Positions 1-7,356 of a stretch of DNA of 64,000 nt are shown piece by piece. Both the position numbers and the translations under genes were made by a program. The stretch is from an uncultured Pelagibacteraceae bacterium (GTDB taxonomy: Bacteria; Pseudomonadota; Alphaproteobacteria; Pelagibacterales; Pelagibacteraceae), in assembly GCA_902540275.1 (NCBI GenBank), contig CACBMB010000002.1, positions 62,001 to 126,000 on the forward strand. Reading direction: 5' to 3'. Numbering within the stretch: position 1 is the stretch's first letter; each line of letters begins with the position of its first letter. The notes under the pieces are model-generated. The model ran no database searches. It was not told where the DNA came from and saw nothing but the letters and a program-made list of their open reading frames with translations.

Positions 1-496
1 ATCTCTCACCCTTTAACTCATATTTTTTTACAGTTTTTTTGGGTTCTTTTTTTTCTGTTTTCTTTTTTTTTGTTGTTAAATTATTTTTATAAAAACCTAG
101 CTCAGTTAATTTCGCATATATCTCAGCATCAGACCAATTTGAATTAATTGTAGATGATTTACCTTTTCCTTCATTAATACCATTTTTCCATTTAATAGTT
201 CTTCTCAATGCAAATTTTTTACATTTTTTTCCAGTAAGCTTTTCACAATGTTTTATGTCTTCATAAGCATTTCCAGATTTACAAACACCCTCTCCACAAG
301 TCCAATAGGTAGCGTCTGTTCCATCTAGTGTCACATAAAAATCAGAAGGTTTTTTGGTATATTTACCACGAATATATTTTATAAAATAATCAGCAATACT
401 TTTTGTCAATTGTAATTGACCTTCTCCATAAGGACCCGAATTTGCTTTTCCAGTTAAAATTAAACATAGAAAAATGACACCTAGGAATTTCTTCAT
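1..496 (-). CDS. Secreted hypothetical protein, 3' end cut by window edge
   Basis: The reading frame opens with ATG at 496 (MKKFLGVIFLCLILTGKANS) and stays open to the left edge, giving at least 165 residues. The first 20 residues look like a signal peptide. The body has four cysteines in two local pairs (WTCGEGVCKS and HCEKLTGKKC), which suggests disulfides in the periplasm. The C-terminal part visible here is rich in lysine. I do not recognise a family and propose no function. It lies on the presumed island side of the tRNA-Thr fragment at 583-635, so it may belong to an inserted element. Confidence 0.7.
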   Translation of the reverse strand, partial: MKKFLGVIFLCLILTGKANSGPYGEGQLQLTKSIADYFIKYIRGKYTKKPSDFYVTLDGTDATYWTCGEGVCKSGNAYEDIKHCEKLTGKKCKKFALRRTIKWKNGINEGKGKSSTINSNWSDAEIYAKLTELGFYKNNLTTKKKKTEKKEPKKTVKKYELKGER

Positions 497-509
497 TAAA
501 AATATTACC

Positions 510-561
510 ATTGTTGCTATATTGTTGCCAAGCTGAAAATATTTTAAAATTATTGTTGCTA
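510..561 (+). repeat. Three direct copies of ATTGTTGCYA beside a tRNA fragment
   Basis: ATTGTTGCTA (510-519), ATTGTTGCCA (521-530) and ATTGTTGCTA (552-561) lie in the same orientation with start-to-start spacings of 11 and 31 bp, close to one and three helical turns. They sit just upstream of the tRNA-Thr 3' fragment. Phased 10-bp direct repeats next to a tRNA-derived core are typical of the arm-type sites of tyrosine integrases, so I read them as a possible arm of an attachment site. That role is inferred; no integrase gene is in the window. Confidence 0.5.
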
Positions 562-582
562 ACAAATGTTTATTTAAACTTT

Positions 583-635
583 AGCAATTGATTTGTAATC
601 AATAGGTCCGCGGTTCGAATCCGTGCGGGGCACCA
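583..635 (+). pseudogene. 3' fragment of tRNA-Thr(TGT), probable att site
   Basis: The sequence shows the anticodon arm ATTGA-TTTGTAA-TCAAT (anticodon TGT), variable loop AGGTC, T-arm CGCGG-TTCGAAT-CCGTG and a 3' end finishing in ACCA. The acceptor 5' strand and D-arm are absent upstream: no TGCCCCG-like segment is found where it should be. The acceptor 3' strand before the discriminator A is CGGGGC, six nucleotides instead of seven. It is therefore a fragment, not a working tRNA. Duplicated tRNA 3' halves mark the distal end of elements integrated at tRNA genes, which would put the element to the left (positions below about 583) and the intact tRNA-Thr outside the window. Confidence 0.7.
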
Positions 636-2747
636 CTAAAAACTGTTACTTACAATTATATTCGCCCCATAATCAGGTATATCACTGAAAAAATTATATT
701 TGGATGAAATTTTTAAATCGAAGTTTTTTGTTTTTTTTGTAAATTCTAAATTAGTATTACTACTTTCATCTAGTTCTAACGCAATTTTAGTTTCATCAAT
801 TGGAACATATCCTAAAGATAAAAAAAACTCATTATAGTAACCTTCCCCGCTTGCACCAAATCTCTCAAAGTTTGTCACTATTGACCAACCAGTGACTGTA
901 GTTATATCTAATCCATATCCAATTCTATAATTATGTTTTGATTTATTATTTGCTTTATATTTATAAACAGTACTTTGACTGTTTAAATAATAAAATTCTG
1001 CATTAGAAGATGGACTTAAATCTCCCACATACTCTAATCTCCCATGATGGATTGTTTTTTTTTCTTTCTCCTTTTTTTCTTTATCAAACAGTACTCCAAT
1101 TGTTGCCATTGCATTCTTAATATTTTGTTCTTTGTAGATTAATGCATCACTTAAACTGTTACCTAAAGTAGTTTTTTCTCTGAAAGCTTTAAGTTTTGTA
1201 TATCCAAAGTCTAATTTGATACCAGGATTTAGATTTATTTCTCTATCATGTAATCTTTTTCCAAAATTAACTGACCCATAAATTTGTTGTCCTTCTCTAT
1301 TTCCTTTAAGAGTATTACCATAAGTAACTCTTGTATGGTCAGTATCTAATAAACTTAACCCAATAATCCCATCTGTAAAAAAATCATCTTCTCCAATTTT
1401 TGTTCCATAAAGAGCTAAACTATAAGAATCTGTATCTAGTCCTGTGCCTTGGCCACCAATATCAATATTATCATTTCCATATTGGAAAACATATCCATAC
1501 ATTACATCTCTATCTTCATCTTTAATCCTATCGGCACCAATTGAAATACCATATGTGTGAATATCTCTAGATGAAGTATCTATTGCATGTCTTTTACCCA
1601 GACTTACTCTACCCTCACTCCATTGAAACCAATCATCACTATTATAAGTTCTATCTTTTTCCTTTTTAAAAGTTTCTAAAGTGCTAACTAATTTTGCAAT
1701 TTTTTGATTTGTAAAATCAATTTCAGCATTCAAGTTTGTAAGATTATCTTTATTTTTATGTCTTCTTAACCATTCAGTTCTATGAAACACTGGAAGTATA
1801 TTATTCCTAATAATTCTTTTAGATAACTCCACGTTAGCTTCAATGATAGCTTTCACATCACCATTAGTTGATGCATCAAGACAAGTTATAGTTCCAGCAC
1901 AATCAAGATCATATTCATAAATTACATTATCATCTGAACTGCTTCCGTCATCTCCAGTAACATATAGTTTCGTAAAATTAGATGAAAATTTAAATCCTCG
2001 CATCTCACCTGTTTGTGAGCTAATAGAAAAAGTAGTCTCATGTGTAATTGTGCTTATATCCCATGCAGTGGGCAGTTTATATCTATTAATATCGTCTCCA
2101 CCATTACCACCTAAATACATAAATGTTCCATCAGAACTAAATTGTATATTTCTTAAATTATTTTCTTCACCTGTAAAAGAATTTGACTCTACTTTGTTAG
2201 TTGCACTCGATAAGTCCCATGGTGTTGGTAAATCAAATTGTTTGACTTTTCCATGGTCTCGTTGCGCGATATACACACGAGTACCATCAGATTTAAAAGC
2301 TAGAGCTCTTATCTGAACGTCATCAGAAATACTCAAGCTAGTATCATATGATATAGTTTGTGTATCCCAAGCAGTGGTAAGATTAAACTGTTCTACACCA
2401 ACCGAGCCTGAGTTACTATGAATTACATACATGACTTTTCCATCAGGTTTAAATTCTATTGCATGGGGCTTATCCATAGCAGCCCCTCCAGACACCAAAA
2501 GGTTAGTCTGAGAAGTTTTAGTTGCGGTGCTAATATCAAATGGAACGTTTAATGAATATTCAATAACTGTAGGAGTTGCATCATCAGACGTAACATATAC
2601 CCTTGTTCCATCTGGTTTAATAAAAATTCCTCTTAAATCATCAGTATCATCAGAAATATCTTTTGATTGTTTAAATTGTAAATCAGCAAAAGAATTAGAA
2701 AAAATTGTAAAAAAGAAAAATAAGACAAATAAAAACTTTTTCTTCAT
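636..2747 (-). CDS. Autotransporter with beta-propeller-like passenger domain
   Basis: A 703-residue outer-membrane protein. Residues 1-21 form a signal peptide ending SNSFA. Residues about 40-290 hold five repeats of roughly 50 residues, each with an F-x-x-DGT-x-(M/V)Y-V strand followed by a (P/A)(F/W)D(I/L)ST segment, as in seven-bladed or partial beta-propellers. A linker with WLRRH follows. The last 330 residues look like an autotransporter beta-barrel: alternating polar and hydrophobic strands, a YGYVFQYGND segment and a terminal phenylalanine. The passenger is probably exposed on the cell surface; its ligand is unknown. The stop codon directly abuts the CCA of the tRNA-Thr fragment. A paralogue with the same plan lies at 27997-30129. 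Confidence 0.8.
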   Translation of the reverse strand: MKKKFLFVLFFFFTIFSNSFADLQFKQSKDISDDTDDLRGIFIKPDGTRVYVTSDDATPTVIEYSLNVPFDISTATKTSQTNLLVSGGAAMDKPHAIEFKPDGKVMYVIHSNSGSVGVEQFNLTTAWDTQTISYDTSLSISDDVQIRALAFKSDGTRVYIAQRDHGKVKQFDLPTPWDLSSATNKVESNSFTGEENNLRNIQFSSDGTFMYLGGNGGDDINRYKLPTAWDISTITHETTFSISSQTGEMRGFKFSSNFTKLYVTGDDGSSSDDNVIYEYDLDCAGTITCLDASTNGDVKAIIEANVELSKRIIRNNILPVFHRTEWLRRHKNKDNLTNLNAEIDFTNQKIAKLVSTLETFKKEKDRTYNSDDWFQWSEGRVSLGKRHAIDTSSRDIHTYGISIGADRIKDEDRDVMYGYVFQYGNDNIDIGGQGTGLDTDSYSLALYGTKIGEDDFFTDGIIGLSLLDTDHTRVTYGNTLKGNREGQQIYGSVNFGKRLHDREINLNPGIKLDFGYTKLKAFREKTTLGNSLSDALIYKEQNIKNAMATIGVLFDKEKKEKEKKTIHHGRLEYVGDLSPSSNAEFYYLNSQSTVYKYKANNKSKHNYRIGYGLDITTVTGWSIVTNFERFGASGEGYYNEFFLSLGYVPIDETKIALELDESSNTNLEFTKKTKNFDLKISSKYNFFSDIPDYGANIIVSNSF

Positions 2748-2793
2748 TATCTATTAAAAATATTTATAATTTAACATTTTAGATAAAAACAAA

Positions 2794-3075
2794 TCATAAA
2801 TCGCATTGCTCTAAAATATACTGTGCAATAACATCATCGCTTTGTTCACCTGATTTAATGGCACATTTACAAGGTTTGCTAAAAAAAACTTTTTGTGCTT
2901 CACCTGCATCTATATCTAAACCAGGATCTTCATTCGAGCAATAATACTCAATTGCATAAAAAGCCACTTCATTTTGAGCTTTTGACATAAATCTATACAA
3001 TTGTTCTCTTGGCATTGAATATGAGATATTGCTAAAAAGAAGTATTGTTGAGAAAACAATTAAAAATTTTTTCAT
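2794..3075 (-). CDS. Small secreted cysteine-containing protein
   Basis: A 93-residue protein with an N-terminal signal peptide (MKKFLIVFSTILLFSNISYS) and four cysteines in the mature part (YYCSNED, KPCKC, EQCDL), so probably a small periplasmic disulfide-bonded protein. Its ATG overlaps the TGA of the upstream flavoenzyme gene by 4 nt (ATGA), which implies translational coupling and one transcript. I do not recognise a family. The coupling to an oxidoreductase is the only hint of its role. Confidence 0.7.
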   Translation of the reverse strand: MKKFLIVFSTILLFSNISYSMPREQLYRFMSKAQNEVAFYAIEYYCSNEDPGLDIDAGEAQKVFFSKPCKCAIKSGEQSDDVIAQYILEQCDL

Positions 3076-4376
3076 ATTTCAGATCTTGCTTTAATTCTTT
3101 CATAAATCAATCTTAATTTGACACCAGGATTTAACAAAGGATCTGGAGGCAACCAAGTGGGTTTGTTTTTTGACTCGATAATTCTAATTTCATCACTATT
3201 TTCATCACTAGCTTTAATAGCTATTTGTTCACCAAACAAAGTTCCAACTCCAATACCTGAACCGTTAAAACCTCCTGCTACAAAAATATTTCTATCTATT
3301 TTTTCAAAAATTTGAGAACTATTTCTAGTTCTAGAAACTATACCAGACCAAGTCGAATCAATAATATCATCAGGTAATTGAGGAAATCTTTTTTTAATAC
3401 CAATCTTTTGTTTAATAGATCTTTTTTTCAAATCAGATTGAGACATCTTAAATGGATTATGAACCTCTGCAGTATTTCTTATTAAAATTCTTCTATCTTT
3501 TGTCATTCTAATAGTGGCTCCCATTGGTCTTACTGGTAAAACACCCCATTCTTTCGGTTCACCAATAGATTTAAACTCCTCATCAGTTAAGGGTCTTGTC
3601 ATGCTAGCAGTTAAAGTAATTGGAAAATTATAATTTTTTTTAACTCCAAGTGATTTTAAAAATCCATTAGTAGCAAAAATAATTTTGTTTGTTTTAATTG
3701 TTCCATTCTTAAAATTACAATTAATTCTACCATTAATCTTTTTCCAATTTAATAATAAAGAATTTTCATAGAGCTCAACATTTTCTGGTAATGTATCAAT
3801 CATAGCTCTTACTAATTTTCCTGGATGTAACAAAATCCCCCCTTTTGTATGAAGCGCAATATTATAAAAATTGGTTCCTAATCTTTTTGTAAGATCTTTA
3901 TTAAATAACAATTTATGTTCAAAACCTAACTTAGATAAAGTTTCTGAAAAACTATCTAAGATATCTTTATCTTCAGGTTTTGACGAAGCAAAATATTTTC
4001 CACATTCGTTCCAATCACAGTCTACTTGGTATTCTTTAATAAATTTTTTAACTGCTTCAATTCCTAATTTATAAATATCGGTTTTTTTTTTATAATTTTC
4101 TAATTCTTTATTAGAGGTAAAACCGTCATTTAATGTTGTATCAACTAAATAACCAGAGTTTCTTGAACTTGCACCCTCACCTGCTAATTGAGCATCAACT
4201 ATTAAAATTTTTTGATTAGGAAAAAGTTGACCTAATTTTCTCGCGGCTGATAAACCTGTGTAACCAGCACCTATTATCAACCATTCACACTTTAAATCTG
4301 ATGAAAATATTTGAATATTATTTCTAAAACTTAAATCATTAACCCAACTACAGTTATTGTCATTTATTAAATTCAT
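3072..4376 (-). CDS. FAD-dependent amine/amino-acid oxidoreductase (DAO family)
   Basis: A 434-residue member of the DAO/GlpO flavoprotein family, close in plan to gamma-glutamylputrescine oxidase (PuuB-like). The FAD-binding Rossmann motif is at about residues 34-48 (LIIGAGYTGLSAARKLG). A second family feature, GEGASSRNSGYLVD, is near residue 68. The C-terminal FAD segment is VAGGFNGSGIGVGTLFGEQIA. By family it oxidises a primary or secondary amine such as a polyamine derivative, proline betaine or a similar substrate in the cytoplasm; the substrate cannot be told from sequence. Full length. The start is ATG at 4376, 10 nt after the upstream glycosyltransferase stop. Confidence 0.8.
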   Translation of the reverse strand: MNLINDNNCSWVNDLSFRNNIQIFSSDLKCEWLIIGAGYTGLSAARKLGQLFPNQKILIVDAQLAGEGASSRNSGYLVDTTLNDGFTSNKELENYKKKTDIYKLGIEAVKKFIKEYQVDCDWNECGKYFASSKPEDKDILDSFSETLSKLGFEHKLLFNKDLTKRLGTNFYNIALHTKGGILLHPGKLVRAMIDTLPENVELYENSLLLNWKKINGRINCNFKNGTIKTNKIIFATNGFLKSLGVKKNYNFPITLTASMTRPLTDEEFKSIGEPKEWGVLPVRPMGATIRMTKDRRILIRNTAEVHNPFKMSQSDLKKRSIKQKIGIKKRFPQLPDDIIDSTWSGIVSRTRNSSQIFEKIDRNIFVAGGFNGSGIGVGTLFGEQIAIKASDENSDEIRIIESKNKPTWLPPDPLLNPGVKLRLIYERIKARSEI

Positions 4377-4386
4377 TAGATCTAGT

Positions 4387-5091
4387 TTATCTTTTTAATC
4401 TCAATATAAAATAATAGATTAAAGAAATTATTATATGAAATAAAACTATAAAATTCATTTTACTTTTATTATTAAATCTATTTTTAAATATTATTTTTTG
4501 TTCGTAAATATTGAGCTTTCTTTTGGTAGAGTAAATAAGACTCATTAAGATTTTAAATCCATTGCCATAAATATAATCTTTATTTGATTTAAAAAAATTT
4601 TTTTTAAATATAAAAAAACCACTCATCGGATCAGAAATTTTTTTACCGAGTAAAAAATTAATCATTAATATTAGAAATTTTGAGGAGTAAAATCTGGTAA
4701 ATGATAAACCATATCTTTTTTTAAAATTTCTAGAACATACTAAAAAATCTAAATCATTTCTTGAAAAAATTTGACATATTTTTGGAAGATAATCGGGGTT
4801 ATGTTGTAAATCTCCATCCATTACTACTATATTTTCATATTTAGTTTTAGATACACCTAATATTATCGATTTAGATAAATCTCTATTTAGATTTTTTCTT
4901 ACAAAATAATTAAATCTTTTATTATTTAACTTTAATTTTTTTAGAATTTTTTTTGTGCCATCTTTAGAATTGTCATCAACTACAATAATTTCAAAAATAT
5001 ATTTTTTTAAAACTATAAATATTTTTTTAACCAAAATTTCTATATTATCAATCTCATTAAAAGTTGGAATTATTATTGAAAACTTATTCAT
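4387..5091 (-). CDS. Family 2 glycosyltransferase (DPM1-like)
   Basis: A 234-residue GT-A glycosyltransferase. The N-terminal nucleotide-binding strand is FSIIIPTFNEIDNIE, followed by VVDDNSKDGT and the metal-binding DxD-like MDGDLQHNPD at about residue 92. This pattern is typical of polyprenyl-phosphate mannose/glucose synthases. The C-terminal 25 residues are hydrophobic (FIVLFHIIISLIYYFIL), suggesting membrane association. It probably charges a lipid carrier with a sugar for the GT-C enzyme encoded divergently at 5163. The 68-bp divergent spacer would hold both promoters. Confidence 0.8.
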   Translation of the reverse strand: MNKFSIIIPTFNEIDNIEILVKKIFIVLKKYIFEIIVVDDNSKDGTKKILKKLKLNNKRFNYFVRKNLNRDLSKSIILGVSKTKYENIVVMDGDLQHNPDYLPKICQIFSRNDLDFLVCSRNFKKRYGLSFTRFYSSKFLILMINFLLGKKISDPMSGFFIFKKNFFKSNKDYIYGNGFKILMSLIYSTKRKLNIYEQKIIFKNRFNNKSKMNFIVLFHIIISLIYYFILRLKR

Positions 5092-5162
5092 TATAAATAT
5101 ACGAAACTATTTAATCCAATCTTTATATATCTGGTCAGCTTTATATTATATAATTCTTTGTG

Positions 5163-6605
5163 ATGAAAAAAATAATTTTCTATAAAAATAATCAATTTTA
5201 TCTATTTTTAATTATTACCATCTGTGCAATTTTTTTTCGATATTACAACTATAATCTTCAAGATTTTTGGTGGGATGAGTTAATGGAATTTTCTACTACT
5301 AATCCTGAATTAACTTTTAAAGAAACATTTTTAAGAGCACACAGTCTTACCCCTGGAACAAAATTATCATACGATTATGCAACTAATGCAAATTTTTATT
5401 TTTATATCTACAAATTTTTTTTAGGATTTTCGTACACACCTGGAACAGCAAGACTTATAACAGCTTCTATTGGACTTTTAGTTTTTTTTATATCAATTAT
5501 TATTTTTAAACAATTTATTGGAAAAAATTATATTCCTTTAAGTTTATTATTAGCGTCTAACTATTATTTAATAATTCAATCACAAGAATATAAATATAAT
5601 ATTTTTTTTTGTTTAATTTGCTTACTGTCTATTTATTCCTTCTTTTTGTGGATTAAGAAAACTAATACCAAAAAAGAAAAAACTCTTAAGATTTTTAGTT
5701 TTATATTTCTTTTATTAACTGTCTGGACTCATATATTTGGTTTTTTACTCTATCTAACTCAATTAATTGTTCTTTTTTTTAAAAAAAGAGATCTTTTTTT
5801 TAAGAATATTCAATATTTTATATTTTTACCATTAATTTATCTTTTCATAAATTTTCAACAATTAAAAAATTTTTTTAGTATTAAGGAATTTCCAGTCCCG
5901 CAAAAAAGTTTTGAATTTTTTTTTGATTATGATTTTAAATATTTTTTTGGATCAATTATAAGTGGAAAAATTTTCTTAGTAATTTTTGTCTTTCTTGTAA
6001 TCTACTCAATAAAAAAATTTAAAGATATGAAATTTGAGATTATATTTTTATATATTCTATTTTTCTTAACTTATTTTTTACCGTTAACATACTCTTTAAT
6101 TTCGAAACCAATTTTTCAAACAAGATATGTAATTTATATTATTCCAGTAATACTTTTTTTAATTGTTTTTTTAACAGATTTTTTAAAATCAAATTTAATG
6201 AGAAACAGTATATTAGCATTTTTAATTTTAATATCTTTTTCTAATTCATTTTACAGTTTATATATTTTGAAAAAAAATGATAAACCCCATGTAACAAAAA
6301 TTTTGTCTGAGATTAAAAATTACGATAATAATGAAATTATTATCGCTACCTCAAATGAATATTTCCTTAATTTTCTTAATAATAAAAAAAAATTTAGCAA
6401 ATTAGGTATAAAGTTTGTGTCTTGTGAAAAGACTAACCTGTTAAATGTAAAATTTTATTGGGAATTGTCTGTTTGGCACTATGATAGATTTGTTGATTGT
6501 CATAAAAAACTCAAACAACTCGGAATTGATAGTAGGGAAAGAAAAGTAATCGATACATTAGAAGAGCGATATACTAATGCAAAACTTGTATCGTTCATTG
6601 ATTAA
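5163..6605 (+). CDS. Polytopic GT-C glycosyltransferase (ArnT/PMT-like)
   Basis: About 480 residues with roughly ten or more membrane segments. After the first membrane helix comes the sequence LQDFWWDELMEF; the acidic WWDE pair in the first periplasmic loop is the catalytic hallmark of GT39/GT83-type enzymes that use polyprenyl-phosphate sugars. The C-terminal 110 residues form a soluble domain. The likely job is transfer of a lipid-linked sugar onto a glycan or lipid on the periplasmic side. A GTG at 5160 lies directly before the ATG at 5163; I prefer the ATG. It is flanked by two DPM1-like genes that could supply the lipid-linked donor. Acceptor unknown. Confidence 0.7.
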   Translation: MKKIIFYKNNQFYLFLIITICAIFFRYYNYNLQDFWWDELMEFSTTNPELTFKETFLRAHSLTPGTKLSYDYATNANFYFYIYKFFLGFSYTPGTARLITASIGLLVFFISIIIFKQFIGKNYIPLSLLLASNYYLIIQSQEYKYNIFFCLICLLSIYSFFLWIKKTNTKKEKTLKIFSFIFLLLTVWTHIFGFLLYLTQLIVLFFKKRDLFFKNIQYFIFLPLIYLFINFQQLKNFFSIKEFPVPQKSFEFFFDYDFKYFFGSIISGKIFLVIFVFLVIYSIKKFKDMKFEIIFLYILFFLTYFLPLTYSLISKPIFQTRYVIYIIPVILFLIVFLTDFLKSNLMRNSILAFLILISFSNSFYSLYILKKNDKPHVTKILSEIKNYDNNEIIIATSNEYFLNFLNNKKKFSKLGIKFVSCEKTNLLNVKFYWELSVWHYDRFVDCHKKLKQLGIDSRERKVIDTLEERYTNAKLVSFID

Positions 6606-7310
6606 TTAAATCTTAGTAACTCTAATTTTAATTAAACCTATAAAATTTCTTAAAATAATTCCTGGAAGGTCAATTATTTTGTAACCTGCGGTACCTTTTT
6701 CTCTTTTAAAATGATTAATAGGGACTTCTTTAAAATTCATTTTCATTTTTACACATACTCCAACAAATCCCCACCAAAAACCTTCACTCATTTTTTTTAA
6801 AAGATCTTTTGGAAGTTTCCTAAAATCATTTTTTTTACCTATTACAAAAGGACAACTTGGATCTTTTAGTTTTGAACCAAATAAAAAATCATGAAGTATT
6901 TTAAAAAGTTTGCTATAGATAATTCTGTTTAAAGGATCCCTTCTAGGATTTCTAAAACCAATTAAAAAAGTATTTTCTTCTGGAAAATTTTTTATGTTTT
7001 CAATAAGCGACTCAACTTTTATCTGATTATCACTATCAGTGCATAATATATAGTCACCTTCAGAAGCTTCTATTCCATCTATTACTGCCTTAGTATACCC
7101 CCTCCTAGTTTCTAAACTTAAATTTTTGATTTTATATTCTTTTTCTAAATCTTTAATTAGATTTTTGGTTCCATCCGTACTGCCATCCTCAACTAATACA
7201 AACTCATGTTCTAAATTATTCACAAATTTTAATTTATTATTCCATTCTTTGAGAGTTTTTTGTAAATTTTCAAATTCATTATGTATAGGAAATACTATAG
7301 AAATTTTCAT
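6606..7310 (-). CDS. Family 2 glycosyltransferase
   Basis: A 234-residue GT-A enzyme beginning ISIVFPIHNEFENL, then VEDGSTDGTK and the DxD-type TDSDNQI near residue 93. A conserved FREP-like segment (FRNPRRDPLNR) follows. It resembles polyprenol-phosphate sugar transferases without the extra C-terminal membrane anchor, although the last 30 residues contain a short hydrophobic stretch. Its stop abuts the stop of the convergent GT-C gene with no gap. Probably part of the same small surface-glycan set at 4387-7310. Confidence 0.75.
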   Translation of the reverse strand: MKISIVFPIHNEFENLQKTLKEWNNKLKFVNNLEHEFVLVEDGSTDGTKNLIKDLEKEYKIKNLSLETRRGYTKAVIDGIEASEGDYILCTDSDNQIKVESLIENIKNFPEENTFLIGFRNPRRDPLNRIIYSKLFKILHDFLFGSKLKDPSCPFVIGKKNDFRKLPKDLLKKMSEGFWWGFVGVCVKMKMNFKEVPINHFKREKGTAGYKIIDLPGIILRNFIGLIKIRVTKI

Positions 7311-7331
7311 AAAATATTAAAAAGTCGGAAA

Positions 7332-7351
7332 TTAAATAATTAATTATTTAA
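7332..7351. terminator. 20-bp perfect AT palindrome after xsc
   Basis: TTAAATAATTAATTATTTAA is a perfect 20-bp palindrome 5 bp past the xsc stop codon, in the 46-bp gap before the glycosyltransferase gene. It could form a weak hairpin at the transcript end, but it contains no G or C and has no strong U-tract on the xsc strand. The terminator role is a guess. Confidence 0.25.
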
Positions 7352-7356
7352 AAAAA

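Noticed and set aside
583-635. Acceptor piece of a permuted tmRNA
   Set aside because: The fragment has a normal anticodon arm with a 7-nt loop and a TGT anticodon, which tmRNA does not have; the similarity is to tRNA-Thr.
2050-2316. Plus-strand open frame of 88 residues
   Set aside because: It is antisense to the autotransporter repeats; the frame is a by-product of the repeated coding strand and has no family features.
636-2747. CRISPR or tandem DNA repeat array
   Set aside because: The repeats are protein-level beta-propeller blades with divergent DNA and no constant spacers.
5095-5185. Extra gene in the divergent glycosyltransferase spacer
   Set aside because: The open frame overlaps the starts of both genes and has no own start signal; the spacer is only 68-71 bp.
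7332-7351. Attachment site or recombination core
   Set aside because: The palindrome is pure AT in AT-rich DNA and has no second copy or linked repeats; kept only as a weak hairpin.
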